Part shown: positions 50,849 through 60,776 of the stretch, in pieces | Layout of the letters: each line of letters opens with the position of its first letter | Position numbering within the stretch: position 1 is the stretch's first letter | NCBI RefSeq assembly: GCF_000422725.1 | Contig: NZ_AUGP01000017.1 | Coordinates: 1 to 64,000, forward strand | Length of the DNA stretch: 64,000 nt | Direction: 5' to 3' | Source of the DNA: Flavobacterium subsaxonicum WB 4.1-42 = DSM 21790 | Lineage (GTDB): Bacteria; Bacteroidota; Bacteroidia; Flavobacteriales; Flavobacteriaceae | Made by a program: the position numbers and the translations under genes | Notes under the pieces: generated by a model | What the model was told of the DNA's origin: nothing | The model's database searches: none | The model's input: only the letters and a program-made list of their open reading frames with translations

Positions 50849-52399
50849 TTAGAACGGAACATCATCATCATCCGGGCCAACGTTGTTCATGTTGCTGCCA
50901 AAAGCATCGTTGGCGCTTGGCAGGTTTTTGGTTAAAAATTCGGCGCTGCTGCTGTTCATGCTGCTTGGTAGCTCGTCGAACGGAGAGCCAAAATCGTCCA
51001 GGTTATCAAATTTACCCAGGTTACCAATAAACTTAAGCCTAATGTTTTCCAAACCACCGTTACGGTGCTTGGCCACAATAAACTCGGCCTGGCCCTGTGT
51101 TGGCGACTGCTCCTCATCATCCCACTCTTCAATTTTATAGTACTCCGGACGGTAGATGAACGACACGATATCCGCATCCTGCTCAATCGCCCCGGATTCC
51201 CTCAAATCCGATAGTAGCGGCCTCTTGCTCGATCCCCTGGTCTCTACCGCACGCGATAGCTGAGACAGTGCAATTACCGGCACGGCAAGCTCTTTTGCAA
51301 GGGCTTTTAAGTTTCGGGAAATGGTAGAGATCTCCTGCTCACGGTTACCGCCGCCCTTGCCGCTTCCGCCGGCCGTCATTAGCTGGAGGTAATCGACAAT
51401 AATCATCTTAATACCAAATTGAGACGACAGCCTCCTTGCCTTCGCCCTAAGGTCGAAGATAGAAAGCGATGGAGTATCATCTATATAAAGCGGGGCTTTT
51501 TCAAGGTCTTTTACCTTGATGCTTAGCTGCTCCCATTCGTGTTTTTCTAATTTACCGGTACGCAGTTTTTCCGACGATAGTCCGGTTTCGCTCGATATCA
51601 AACGGGTAATTAACTGTACTGATGACATCTCCAGCGAGAACAGCGCCACGGCATGCCCAAAGTCTATAGCTATGTTTCGTGCCATAGAAAGTACAAACGC
51701 AGTTTTACCCATACCCGGCCTTGCCGCAATAATAATAAGGTCGCTCGGCTGCCAGCCCGATGTTAGCTTATCCAAATCGTGAAAACCGGTGGCAATACCA
51801 CTCAAACCTTCCTTACCTGCAATCTCTTCAATACGTTTTTTAGCCTGTATTACAAGGCTTTGTGCGGTTTCAGAGCTACGTTTAATGTTGCCCTGTGTAA
51901 CCTCATACAGTTTCGATTCGGCTTTGTCAAGCAGGTCGAATACATCGGTAGTTTCTTCATACGCCTCTTCGGTTATTTCGGCCGAAATGCGTATAAGGCT
52001 GCGCTGTATAAACTTTTGCAGAATAATACGCGAGTGGAACTCGATGTGTGCCGATGACGATATTTTTTGTGTAAGCTGGATAAGGTAAAAGTCGCCTCCT
52101 GCCAATTCCAGCTTTGCCGTCTTTTTAAGCTGTGCAGATACCGTTAAAAGGTCAATGGGCTGCGTATCGTTAAAAAGCTGTACAATGGCCTCAAAAATGT
52201 GTTTGTGGCCCTCTTTATAAAAGGCATCGGGCTGCAGGATGTCTATAACCTCATCAACCCCTTTCTTATCAATCATCATGGCGCCTAATACGGCCTCCTC
52301 AAGGTCCAGCGCCTGCGGCGGCAGCTTGCCCTTTTCTAAACTGATAATGGTAGTCTTATCTATCCGCGTAGCGGCGTTAGTATTCCTGTAATTTTCCAT
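50849..52399 (-). CDS. dnaB: Replicative DNA helicase DnaB
   Basis: This hexameric 5'-3' helicase opens the replication fork. The 516 residues have the DnaB N-terminal primase-interaction domain (PPQALDLEEAVLGAMM near 27-42), a linker, and the RecA-like core with Walker A ARPGMGKT near 227, Walker B MIIVDYLQLM near 330 and the RESGAIEQDADIV block near 403. The C-terminal tail, rich in Ser, Asn and Asp and ending DDDDVPF, resembles the acidic tails of SSB-type partners and is variable in the family. It is separated from accA by a terminator. Confidence 0.97.
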   Translation of the reverse strand: MENYRNTNAATRIDKTTIISLEKGKLPPQALDLEEAVLGAMMIDKKGVDEVIDILQPDAFYKEGHKHIFEAIVQLFNDTQPIDLLTVSAQLKKTAKLELAGGDFYLIQLTQKISSSAHIEFHSRIILQKFIQRSLIRISAEITEEAYEETTDVFDLLDKAESKLYEVTQGNIKRSSETAQSLVIQAKKRIEEIAGKEGLSGIATGFHDLDKLTSGWQPSDLIIIAARPGMGKTAFVLSMARNIAIDFGHAVALFSLEMSSVQLITRLISSETGLSSEKLRTGKLEKHEWEQLSIKVKDLEKAPLYIDDTPSLSIFDLRAKARRLSSQFGIKMIIVDYLQLMTAGGSGKGGGNREQEISTISRNLKALAKELAVPVIALSQLSRAVETRGSSKRPLLSDLRESGAIEQDADIVSFIYRPEYYKIEEWDDEEQSPTQGQAEFIVAKHRNGGLENIRLKFIGNLGKFDNLDDFGSPFDELPSSMNSSSAEFLTKNLPSANDAFGSNMNNVGPDDDDVPF

Positions 52400-52500
52400 A
52401 GTGCTAATGTACTTAAATTGGCGGGCGCAACGTTAAGCAATTGTTAAGAGCAGGCTGTTTATAACCTGTTTATAACTAAGCTTTTGTTGTTGATAACCCA

Positions 52501-52530
52501 AAAAAAATCCGAAGCGGTAAGGCTTCGGAT
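52501..52530 (-). terminator. accA terminator
   Basis: The stem ATCCGAAGC/GCTTCGGAT with a 6-base loop is followed on the minus strand by seven T. Confidence 0.85.
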
Positions 52531-52551
52531 AAAACTTGCAGAAAACGGTGT

Positions 52552-53505
52552 TTATTCTCTAAACTCGCCCATTTTACTGTACTTATCCATCCTTTGTGCC
52601 ACTAATTCCTCTGTTGATAAGTCTTTTAGTTCGTTATAACCTTTAAGTATATATTCTTCTACGTTTTTAAAAGTAGTTTCCCTGTCGTAATGGGCACCGC
52701 CCAGTGGTTCAGGTATAATATCGTCAATTAATTTTTGTTTCTTCATGTCAAACGACGTAAGCTTTAACGCCTCTGCCGCCTGCTCTTTAAACTCCCAGCT
52801 TCTCCATAAGATAGACGAACACGATTCCGGAGAAATTACAGAGTACCAGGTGTTTTCCAGCATGTAAACCTTATCTCCAACACCTATGCCCAATGCACCT
52901 CCAGATGCTCCTTCGCCTACTATTATGGTAATGATAGGCACTTTAAGGCGAACCATTTCAAAAATATTCCTTGCAATGGCCTCTCCCTGTCCGCGTTCTT
53001 CGGCCTCTAAGCCAGGGTATGCGCCCGGGGTATCTACCAGGGTAATTACAGGTATGCCAAATTTCTCGGCCATCTTCATTAACCTTAGTGCTTTACGGTA
53101 CCCCTCTGGGTTTGCCATACCAAAGTTACGGTACTGCCTTGTTTTGGTATTAAAGCCTTTTTGCTGGCCTACTATCATAAACGACTGACCGCCTATTTTG
53201 CCAAGGCCGCCAATCATGGCTTTATCATCTTTAAACCCACGGTCGCCAAAAAGCTCCAGGAACGTATCGCCTGTTAGTGCCCTTACGTGATCCATAGTGT
53301 ACGGACGGCTTGGGTGCCTTGACAGCTGAACCCTTTGCCATGCCGTTAGGTTCTTGTATATTTTTTTCTTGGTTTCCTCAAGTTTTTTCTCAATCTGCTT
53401 GCAGGTGTTCGACACATCCACGTCCGACTCCTGTCCTATTATTGTGCATTTATCCAGCTGGTCTTCCAGCTCCTTTATAGGAAGTTCAAAATCTAAATAT
53501 TCCAT
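52552..53505 (-). CDS. accA: Acetyl-CoA carboxylase carboxyltransferase subunit alpha
   Basis: It forms malonyl-CoA with AccD, the first step of fatty-acid synthesis. The 317 residues match the family: [13 protein letters not shown] at the start, [14 protein letters not shown] near 67-80, the oxyanion and biotin-binding segments [20 protein letters not shown] and [20 protein letters not shown]. It is in the same direction as tgt, lptG and the transporter upstream but 80 bases after them, so it may have its own promoter. Confidence 0.97.
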   Translation of the reverse strand: MEYLDFELPIKELEDQLDKCTIIGQESDVDVSNTCKQIEKKLEETKKKIYKNLTAWQRVQLSRHPSRPYTMDHVRALTGDTFLELFGDRGFKDDKAMIGGLGKIGGQSFMIVGQQKGFNTKTRQYRNFGMANPEGYRKALRLMKMAEKFGIPVITLVDTPGAYPGLEAEERGQGEAIARNIFEMVRLKVPIITIIVGEGASGGALGIGVGDKVYMLENTWYSVISPESCSSILWRSWEFKEQAAEALKLTSFDMKKQKLIDDIIPEPLGGAHYDRETTFKNVEEYILKGYNELKDLSTEELVAQRMDKYSKMGEFRE

Positions 53506-53585
53506 AGTATAGGCAGATTTTTATAGTTTGTGTGAAGCCGCAAAGATAAAACTTTTTAGTTGAGTATGCCAACGCCTAAAGCCAT

Positions 53586-54560
53586 TTACTTTGCCGCCAC
53601 GGCTTTGTTCTTAATTATACCGTTGATTATCACAGTTATTAGTATAATGGTAGCGCCCACATAAAAGGTCCACCCCATTTGTTCGTTGTCTTTAAATACA
53701 ATTAATGCAAGAATTATCCCATAAACGGGCTCCAGGTTTATGGTAAGCATCATGGTGTAGGCCGTAATGTACTTCATAACCTTAACGGCTGCAATTTGCG
53801 CGTATGCCGTGCAAAACGAGCCTAATATAAACAGCCACAGCCAGTCGGATCCTGAAAGGGTAAAGAATTCGGCTGTAAACTCGCCGGTAAATAACAGGTA
53901 CAGTGAGAAAAAGAATATCCCCCCCAAAAGTTCGTAAAACGATATGGTTACCGGGTTGTGCTCTTTAGCGAATTTGCCGTTTATGATAGCGAAGAGTGCC
54001 GATAATGATGCCGATAGCAGGGCAATCAATATCCCCCAAAAAAGGTTATCGGCCTGTGCGGGCATCCCGCTAAAAACATTGCTAATAGCGGTTGCCGTAA
54101 AAGGCCCTGCTGCTATTTGCGAGGCTACCTCCAATAAGTATTCGCCATAAATAATAATGCTTAGCGCGATAATTACAATGCCGCCCATAAGCAGCTCATA
54201 GCCCACTATCTTTTTTCCGTAGAGTACTGATTGCAATAGCGATGCAAAAAACGCCCCTGTTGACAGGCATGCAAGTGTGATGGAGATGTTGCTAACCTTT
54301 ATAGCCTCAAAAAATGTAAACCAGTGCAGTGCAATTACAAGTCCTGCCAGGGTAAATTGCACAAAGGCTTTACGCGAAATTTTTAGCGGGGTTTTTACCA
54401 CAACGGCATAAACCAGCATGAGCGCCACGCCTATGCACATCCTGAACCACACGAGCGGAAACGCCCCAATGGTTATAAGTTTGCCAAGCACGGCAGTAAA
54501 GCCCCACACAAATACTATAAAATGAAGGTGCAGGTAATTTTTAAGATTATCGCCTTGCAT
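53586..54560 (-). CDS. EamA/DMT-family transporter
   Basis: This inner-membrane protein of 324 residues from the ATG at 54560 has ten predicted helices in two repeats of five. EamA hallmarks are FVWGFTAVLGKL in helix 1 and ALHWFTFFEAIKVS in the first half. A loop of about 40 residues lies in the middle. The gene starts inside the end of lptG (14-base overlap), so it is cotranslated with it. The substrate, perhaps a metabolite or amino acid, cannot be inferred. Confidence 0.85.
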   Translation of the reverse strand: MQGDNLKNYLHLHFIVFVWGFTAVLGKLITIGAFPLVWFRMCIGVALMLVYAVVVKTPLKISRKAFVQFTLAGLVIALHWFTFFEAIKVSNISITLACLSTGAFFASLLQSVLYGKKIVGYELLMGGIVIIALSIIIYGEYLLEVASQIAAGPFTATAISNVFSGMPAQADNLFWGILIALLSASLSALFAIINGKFAKEHNPVTISFYELLGGIFFFSLYLLFTGEFTAEFFTLSGSDWLWLFILGSFCTAYAQIAAVKVMKYITAYTMMLTINLEPVYGIILALIVFKDNEQMGWTFYVGATIILITVIINGIIKNKAVAAK

Positions 54561-55623
54561 TCCGTAGCAGGTATATGGCCAGTAAGCCAAAGGTTATATT
54601 GGGTATCCAAACGGCAATGAGCGGAGAAAATGCCGATTTCTCGGCCATGGTGCCAAATACCTTATCAAAAAATATGTACACAAACGCCAGCACTATGCCC
54701 AGGGCAAGGTTTACCCCCATACCGCCACGGCGTTTCATGCTCGATACCGCCACGGCAATAATGGTTAATATAAAGGCCGATGTTGGTATACTGTATTTCT
54801 TGTACTTTACTACCAGGTAGGCATTTATATTACCCGACCCTCGCGATTGCTCTTTCTCTATAAAGCGGTTAAGCTCGCCCAGCGTCATGGTCTCTGCCGC
54901 GTAAATGGTAGGCGTAAGATCGTCTGGCTTAAAGTTGAATTTAAAGTTTTTAGATGGGGCCGCTTCCAGCTTATCGCCATCTATGCCAATGGTGCGTTTG
55001 TTGTAGCCCGTAAGGGTGTAGGTACTGTCTTTCTCGTTCCATTTAATAGAACCAGCCGTAACCTTATACACAAGTTTGTTGTCTTTAAAACTCTCAAGGT
55101 TAAAGTTATAACCGGTTTTATTCTGATAGCTAAAGCTACTTACATAAATATATTCGTTATCGCTAATTTGCTTATACACATCGGTACTTTGCCGTATTTC
55201 GGGGTTATTTTTAAGGTATTGGTACCTAAAATCGTTAAAGCCCTTACTGGCCTTTGGCACAAAGAAAAAGCCCATAAGTAACGCCAGTATCGATATAAAC
55301 GTGGCCCCAACTATATAAGGCCTTAAAAACCTCTCGAACGATATACCCGACCCCAGTATGGCAATAATCTCTGTATTATTAGCCAGTTTGGAGGTAAACC
55401 ATATTACCGATAAAAACAGGAATATTGGAAACAGTAAATTAGCAAAATAGATGGTAAAGTTGCCGTAATACAGGGCAACCTCTTTAAAGGGCACATTTTT
55501 GGCCAGTATCTTATTAATTTTCTCAGATACGTCTATAACTATCCCGATGGGGATAAACATAAGGAGCATTACAAAAAAAGTGGCCAGGTAGCGCTTAAGT
55601 ATGTACCAGTCTATTATCTTCAC
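54547..55623 (-). CDS. lptG: LptF/LptG-family lipopolysaccharide export permease
   Basis: This 358-residue inner-membrane permease of the LptB2FG exporter moves LPS to the periplasmic bridge. Three membrane helices lie at the N-terminus (about 12-35, 55-75, 95-120), then a beta-jellyroll periplasmic domain (about 130-255), then three C-terminal helices (about 265-350). The start MKIIDWYILKRYLATFFVML is typical of the family. It lies 30 bases after tgt. Whether it is F or G cannot be decided without its partner; G is the usual call for this arrangement. Confidence 0.88.
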   Translation of the reverse strand: MKIIDWYILKRYLATFFVMLLMFIPIGIVIDVSEKINKILAKNVPFKEVALYYGNFTIYFANLLFPIFLFLSVIWFTSKLANNTEIIAILGSGISFERFLRPYIVGATFISILALLMGFFFVPKASKGFNDFRYQYLKNNPEIRQSTDVYKQISDNEYIYVSSFSYQNKTGYNFNLESFKDNKLVYKVTAGSIKWNEKDSTYTLTGYNKRTIGIDGDKLEAAPSKNFKFNFKPDDLTPTIYAAETMTLGELNRFIEKEQSRGSGNINAYLVVKYKKYSIPTSAFILTIIAVAVSSMKRRGGMGVNLALGIVLAFVYIFFDKVFGTMAEKSAFSPLIAVWIPNITFGLLAIYLLRNARR

Positions 55624-55653
55624 GTTGTGCTTTTCTTAATCAAATATAAATAA

Positions 55654-56784
55654 TTAAAGCCTTTGGCTCATTTGCTTTACCATTTTTTCTTTCCAGGCAT
55701 AAAAATCGCCTGCAATTATATGCTCGCGGGCCTCGCGCACCAGCCACATATAAAAGCCAAGGTTATGTATGGTAGCAATTTGCTTGCCTAAATATTCGTT
55801 AGCCGCAAATAGGTGCCTTAAATAAGCTTTGGTGTACTGGGTATCTACATAGGTTATACCCATCTCATCTACCGGAGAAAAATCATCTTCCCACTTTTTG
55901 TTCTTAATATTAATGGTACCGTTTGCCGTAAACAGCATACCGTTACGTGCATTACGGGTAGGCATAACACAATCGAACATATCTATACCTAACGCAATAT
56001 TTTCTAAAATATTTATAGGCGTGCCCACACCCATAAGGTAACGGGGCTTGTCTTCGGGTAAAATGGCGGTAACCACCTCGGTCATGGCATACATTTCTTC
56101 GGCAGGCTCGCCAACGCTAAGGCCGCCAATAGCATTACCCACAGCACCGGCATTGGCAATATATTCGGCACTTTGCTGCCTAAGGTCGGTATATGTGCTA
56201 CCCTGAACAATAGGAAAGAATGCCTGGCTGTAGCCGTATTTAAACGGAAGTTTTTCCAGGTGCGTAATACAACGGTCCAGCCAACGGTGCGTCATGTGCA
56301 TAGAGCGCTTGGCGTAACGGTAGTCGCATGGGTACGGCGTACACTCATCAAACGCCATAATAATATCGGCGCCAATGGTACGCTGAATTTCCATTACGCT
56401 CTCCGGCGAAAAGAAATGGTACGACCCATCTATATGGCTTTTAAACTTAACACCTTCTTCTTTAATCTTTCGGTTAGCCGAAAGCGAATATACCTGGTAG
56501 CCGCCACTATCGGTAAGGATAGGCCTGTCCCAGTTCATAAATTTATGAAGCCCGCCCGCTTTTTCCAGTATCTCGGTTTGCGGACGAAGGTATAAGTGGT
56601 AAGTGTTACCTAAAATAATATCGGGGTTAATATCTTCTTTAAGTTCGCGCTGGTGCACGCCCTTAACAGTACCCATGGTACCCACGGGCATAAATATTGG
56701 GGTTTGTATAACACCGTGATCGGTAGTCAGGGTGCCTGCCCTTGCTTTACTAAGCGGGTCTTTTGTAACTAAATCAAATTTCAT
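55654..56784 (-). CDS. tgt: Queuine tRNA-ribosyltransferase
   Basis: It exchanges G34 for preQ1 in tRNAs with GUN anticodons. The 376 residues carry DSGGYQVYSL near 91-100, DECTPYP near 142-148, GGLSVGEPAEEMY near 218-230 and the catalytic DMFDCVMPTRNARNG region near 270-284. The zinc site normally has CxCxxC plus a His. Here the three Cys positions appear to be Met308, Ile310 and Val313 in DEMGITYVDTQYTKAYLRHL, and only the His in ATIHNLGFY remains. I recall similar sequences in relatives, so this seems lineage-wide rather than a local defect. Confidence 0.93.
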   Translation of the reverse strand: MKFDLVTKDPLSKARAGTLTTDHGVIQTPIFMPVGTMGTVKGVHQRELKEDINPDIILGNTYHLYLRPQTEILEKAGGLHKFMNWDRPILTDSGGYQVYSLSANRKIKEEGVKFKSHIDGSYHFFSPESVMEIQRTIGADIIMAFDECTPYPCDYRYAKRSMHMTHRWLDRCITHLEKLPFKYGYSQAFFPIVQGSTYTDLRQQSAEYIANAGAVGNAIGGLSVGEPAEEMYAMTEVVTAILPEDKPRYLMGVGTPINILENIALGIDMFDCVMPTRNARNGMLFTANGTINIKNKKWEDDFSPVDEMGITYVDTQYTKAYLRHLFAANEYLGKQIATIHNLGFYMWLVREAREHIIAGDFYAWKEKMVKQMSQRL

Positions 56785-56942
56785 GGTTCTCTTTTACAGC
56801 GTGCAAAGATACTATTTCAGATTTTAGATTTCAGATTTTAGATTAAGAAAAGAGAAGAGGGGATGATGGATGGGAGATAACGGATGAAAGACATAATGAT
56901 AAAGGCCAAAAAATGTATATTTGATACACCAGCTTTAACCTT

Positions 56943-58094
56943 ATGAAACGATTCCACCTATTTTTACTCCCCCTTTTAGCTACCTGGTTTTTTTTGTGCA
57001 AGAAAAACAATGACACCGAATTTAAAAAACAAATTTTAGGCGAATGGAAGTTTGTTAAATATTGCGATAGCACAAAGCAAAAAGATATGTTACTTTTATT
57101 GCCTCCACCTGAACATCGCGCACAAGGATTTGAGTTTTTAAATAATGGCTTGTGCAACAATAAATTAGGGATTTTTATATATAAAAAATATAAAAAAGAG
57201 GATAATCTGCGTTATTATGGAGGTGAGAAAACCAGATATAAAATTGAAGATGACAGTCTGGAAGTATATTATCCTGAAACAAAGAAATGGCGATCAGATA
57301 AAATATATTCCATTACAAAAGACACTCTTGTACTAAAAATTTCAGATAGCCTTTATACCAAATATGCAAGGCTTCGCTATATGATTGATCCAAAAGAGAG
57401 ATACGATAAAATAATTGTGTCGTCTTCCGGCTGTTATGGTTCCTGCCCTATTACCAACATTAGCATTAGCAATAATGGAAGTGTAATTTATAACGGCTTT
57501 AATTATACTACTAAAAATGGCCTTTATACCTCTAAAATTTCCGGAAGACAGTATTTAGAAATGGAAAATAATTTTAAAAAGGCCGGTATCTCAAAACTTG
57601 AAAATGATTATCAGGCAACTCATACCGACGATCAAACAATTACTGTAACCTTTATTAAAAATAACAGGATCTATAAAACGATAAGCGATTACGGAAGTGA
57701 GTCCCCCGCAGAATTTCAGTGGGCTTACAGGCCTGTTATATTTTTACATCAGCATCTTAATTTAAAAGGTCTTAAAACGGAGGTTCCAGAAATTCCACAA
57801 ACATTTAAATGGGAATTGGAATTTGAAACCGCAACAAAAGTTTGCTACTTAACCAAGTCTGAAAGTTTTTTTCTTGGAACAGAACTTTTAAAGGGCAACT
57901 TAACCAATGTAAAATTTGCACCTAAATATACCATAGAATATTGGGACGGCGATAAAAAGCAAAATATTTTTACCGACGGAAGATGTTTTACCTTCACAAC
58001 TAAAAATAAAAGTAAAACAATAGATTTGGGCTATAATTTTTTAGAGCAAAACAACCTGCTTCAAAAATTTAAAAACAAGAAAAAAATCGATTAA
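56943..58094 (+). CDS. Secreted protein with DUF6438-like domain
   Basis: This 383-residue protein has an N-terminal hydrophobic signal (HLFLLPLLATWFFLC, residues 4-18). A lipocalin-like region (QILGEWKFVKYCD, near 31-43) follows, then a DUF6438-type domain: SSSGCYGSCPITNISISNNG near 160-179, RQYLEMENNFKKAGI and DDQTITVTFI. The C-terminal part (about 280-383) is of unknown fold. Codon use is AT-rich and unlike the neighbouring housekeeping genes. The next frame continues in the same phase after its TAA. The function is unknown. Confidence 0.75.
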   Translation: MKRFHLFLLPLLATWFFLCKKNNDTEFKKQILGEWKFVKYCDSTKQKDMLLLLPPPEHRAQGFEFLNNGLCNNKLGIFIYKKYKKEDNLRYYGGEKTRYKIEDDSLEVYYPETKKWRSDKIYSITKDTLVLKISDSLYTKYARLRYMIDPKERYDKIIVSSSGCYGSCPITNISISNNGSVIYNGFNYTTKNGLYTSKISGRQYLEMENNFKKAGISKLENDYQATHTDDQTITVTFIKNNRIYKTISDYGSESPAEFQWAYRPVIFLHQHLNLKGLKTEVPEIPQTFKWELEFETATKVCYLTKSESFFLGTELLKGNLTNVKFAPKYTIEYWDGDKKQNIFTDGRCFTFTTKNKSKTIDLGYNFLEQNNLLQKFKNKKKID

Positions 58095-58139
58095 ATTATA
58101 TCACGCTATAAATTTGGACAAATAGACTCAATAAAAAGA

Positions 58140-58628
58140 ATGTGGAAAAATAATGGCACTTATACAGTTAGCGGGTTATACAACGTTGGCTTTGCTTCTG
58201 GAAGGGATTTGATATTGGTGTTATCTGCACAGGGGCAGGGTATATTTGACTGTACCACAGGCCTTAAAGTTGCCAGTGATTATAAAAGCGACTGGTGGGA
58301 TAATTATAACCAGACTACAAATACCATTGCCGGCTTTGATTGCCTGCAAAATATTAAGATACATACTTGCGGATTATACAATCCTGATAATCTTTTAAAA
58401 ATAACACAGGATGGCTGGACACTGGAAGTATCTGAACCCGAACCTGACTATATGCCTTTTGAAAATTATTTAGTTCAAAAAATCTACCTTGTCTCGCCCA
58501 ATAAAACAGATCGCATTTTTATTACCAACGATGGCCCCTGCGAGTTAAGGGCTTTGGGGTTTTCTGATACCGGCAATAGCTTTATTGTTGCATTGTCATG
58601 CGAAATAATTATTTATAGCAGAGAGTAA
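58140..58628 (+). CDS. Hypothetical protein, possibly with a non-ATG or lost start
   Basis: The 162 residues from the first ATG contain VGFASGRDLILVLSAQGQG near 16-34, EPEPDYMPFENYLVQKIYLV near 97-117 and NDGPCELRALGFSDTGNSF. There is no signal peptide. The reading frame stays open for 15 codons upstream (reading SRYKFGQIDSIKR before the Met), right up to the TAA that ends the previous gene, in the same frame. Those codons look coding, so the true start may be ATT or ATA at 58095-58100, or the original start has been lost. The function is unknown. Confidence 0.65.
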   Translation: MWKNNGTYTVSGLYNVGFASGRDLILVLSAQGQGIFDCTTGLKVASDYKSDWWDNYNQTTNTIAGFDCLQNIKIHTCGLYNPDNLLKITQDGWTLEVSEPEPDYMPFENYLVQKIYLVSPNKTDRIFITNDGPCELRALGFSDTGNSFIVALSCEIIIYSRE

Positions 58629-58636
58629 AGATTAGC

Positions 58637-59587
58637 CTACAACTCCAGCTTAAATACAGTACCGCCTTTACCTCCTAAAAAACCCATATTACTTTCGGTT
58701 TTCATTACCCCGTCGTAACTTTCCCATCGGCCATCAGTTACAGAAAACCTGCCTGTTGCTGTGTGAGACAATTTCATAAATGCTTTACCCTCATTAACAG
58801 CACCCATCATCCCCCCAAGCGGATTATTAAAATCGCCAGACACATATTCAGTTATATCGTATTTAATTACAGCTATTTTCTTACCACCAACTTCTTCTAT
58901 TTTTTCAATAAACACTTTATTGTAGCTGTAGGCAGAGTCTGCCACAAAGTTCTGATCCATTTCTATAAAGTGTACATTTAATTTCCAGAATTCACCAATT
59001 TTAACCGGCTTGTTTGGTAATTCAAACAATACAGCAATAAGGTTTACCTGACCGTTTTTATAATAAGTACTTAAAATTTCTCCCCCTTTAGAAATTCGTC
59101 CCCTTAAAACAACATTTTTATTAAGGCTTGCCATGCTCCTAAATAAATTTCTCATCACCAGGCTATCGGGTTCAGCTCTTGCCCTTTCTTTCTTCTTTTT
59201 ATCTTTACGCTTCTCTTTTTTTGTAGCGTTCTCCTGGTCTCTGTCGGCAAATAATTTAGTAAAATCATCCTGCCCTTTGCTACCTAAAGTATCTTTATCT
59301 GCTTCTAAACACATTGCAATATCAATAGCCGAAATGTTTTTTAAATTAGGCTTTAAAATTGTCCTGTAGGTTTGTCCTTCGCTCATTTTTGCCAAACCCT
59401 TCATCATTCCTTTAAAAGGAGACTCCACAGCGGCAGTATCAGTTAAAAACGGCTCCATAGTAGTTTTATAGCTAATAGAATCGTTTTTACCTAATCTCCA
59501 TTGCAAGTCTATAAACGCACCAGATTGCGCAATGGCATTGCACGCCAATAGTAAAAAGGTAAACAGGAGTAGTTTTCTTAATTTCAT
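58637..59587 (-). CDS. Secreted protein of unknown function, possibly DUF6263-like
   Basis: This 316-residue protein has a signal peptide (1-20, ending NAIAQ). The mature part begins WRLGKNDSISYKTTM and contains a lysine/arginine/glutamate-rich stretch near 122-139 (KKEKRKDKKKKERARAEPD), probably a flexible linker, then VVLRGRISKGGEIL and a beta-rich half with VGEFWKLNVHF-like and KIAVIKYDITEYV. The pattern recalls DUF6263 periplasmic proteins, but I am not sure. It converges on the 58140 gene with only 8 bases between. Confidence 0.65.
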   Translation of the reverse strand: MKLRKLLLFTFLLLACNAIAQSGAFIDLQWRLGKNDSISYKTTMEPFLTDTAAVESPFKGMMKGLAKMSEGQTYRTILKPNLKNISAIDIAMCLEADKDTLGSKGQDDFTKLFADRDQENATKKEKRKDKKKKERARAEPDSLVMRNLFRSMASLNKNVVLRGRISKGGEILSTYYKNGQVNLIAVLFELPNKPVKIGEFWKLNVHFIEMDQNFVADSAYSYNKVFIEKIEEVGGKKIAVIKYDITEYVSGDFNNPLGGMMGAVNEGKAFMKLSHTATGRFSVTDGRWESYDGVMKTESNMGFLGGKGGTVFKLEL

Positions 59588-59827
59588 ACAAGTTTAATTA
59601 TGCTCAAAAATAGTATTTTAATTTACCCTTTCGGCTACAGCTAAAAAACTTTCAATCTAAAATCCCAGCATCTAATTCCCTAAGCACCTCAGCATCTCTC
59701 TTAAGTGTTCGAAACACACTTAAACCCGCACCAATGCTAATAACTTTACTTACAACCCGCGGTAAAATAATTTGCCAGTAGTAAAAAATAGAATTACTTT
59801 TACCTCAGTTTAACTTTAACCTATACA

Positions 59828-60676
59828 ATGAAGCCTAACATACAACAATTAAACGACTTAACTATCCAGGTAAGGAGAGACATTTTGCGCATGGTACATG
59901 CCGTAAACTCCGGCCACCCGGGCGGCTCTCTTGGCTGTACAGAATTTATGGTAGCCCTTTACCAGGCTTTAATGGAGCGCAAAGAAGGCTTTGACATGGA
60001 TGGCCTTAACGAGGATATGTTCTTCCTTTCTAACGGACACATTTCACCTGTATTTTACAGCGTTTTGGCGCGCAGCGGCTACTTTCCGGTGGCAGAGCTT
60101 GCTACCTTCCGCCTGCTAAATTCAAGGCTTCAGGGCCACCCAACAACGCACGAAGGCCTGCCGGGCGTTCGTATTGCATCGGGTTCTCTTGGCCAGGGCT
60201 TAAGCGTTGCAATTGGTGCTGCACAGGCTAAAAAGCTAAACGGTGACAGCCATTTAATATACACCCTGCACGGCGATGGCGAACTACAGGAAGGCCAGAA
60301 CTGGGAGGCTATTATGTATGCAGCAGCCTACAAAGTAGACAACCTTATTGCTACGGTAGACGTTAACGGCAAACAGATTGACGGCCCTACAGACGAAGTA
60401 CTTAACATGGGCAGCATTGGTGCCAAATTTCTTGCTTTTGGCTGGGATGTGGTAGAAATTCAGCTTGGTAACAACCTGGAGGCTATTATTGCCGGCATGA
60501 CAGAGGCTAAAGCAAAAACAGGACAAGGCAGGCCGGTTTGTGTATTATTACATACCGAAATGGGTAACGGCGTAGATTATATGATGCACACCCACGCATG
60601 GCACGGCAAAGCACCTAACGATGCGCAGCTTGAAACCGCTTTTGCACAAAACATTAGTACGCTTGCCGATTATTAA
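59828..60676 (+). CDS. Transketolase, N-terminal subunit
   Basis: This is the thiamine-diphosphate-binding subunit of a split transketolase of the pentose phosphate pathway. The 282 residues contain HAVNSGHPGGSLGCTEFMV near 24-42, the ThDP/Mg motif GDGELQEGQNWEA near 150-162 and the ASGSLGQGLSVAIGA block near 117-131. The pyrimidine-binding domain is on the next gene. Promoter-like TACTTTTA lies at about 59795. Confidence 0.95.
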   Translation: MKPNIQQLNDLTIQVRRDILRMVHAVNSGHPGGSLGCTEFMVALYQALMERKEGFDMDGLNEDMFFLSNGHISPVFYSVLARSGYFPVAELATFRLLNSRLQGHPTTHEGLPGVRIASGSLGQGLSVAIGAAQAKKLNGDSHLIYTLHGDGELQEGQNWEAIMYAAAYKVDNLIATVDVNGKQIDGPTDEVLNMGSIGAKFLAFGWDVVEIQLGNNLEAIIAGMTEAKAKTGQGRPVCVLLHTEMGNGVDYMMHTHAWHGKAPNDAQLETAFAQNISTLADY

Positions 60677-60776
60677 TTTTTAGATGATAGATATTAGATA
60701 ATAGATGTTAGACAGCTTCGGGCCACTTTAACGCTTCTTTCTCAATACTCAAGTCTGACTACTCAATTCTAAACAA

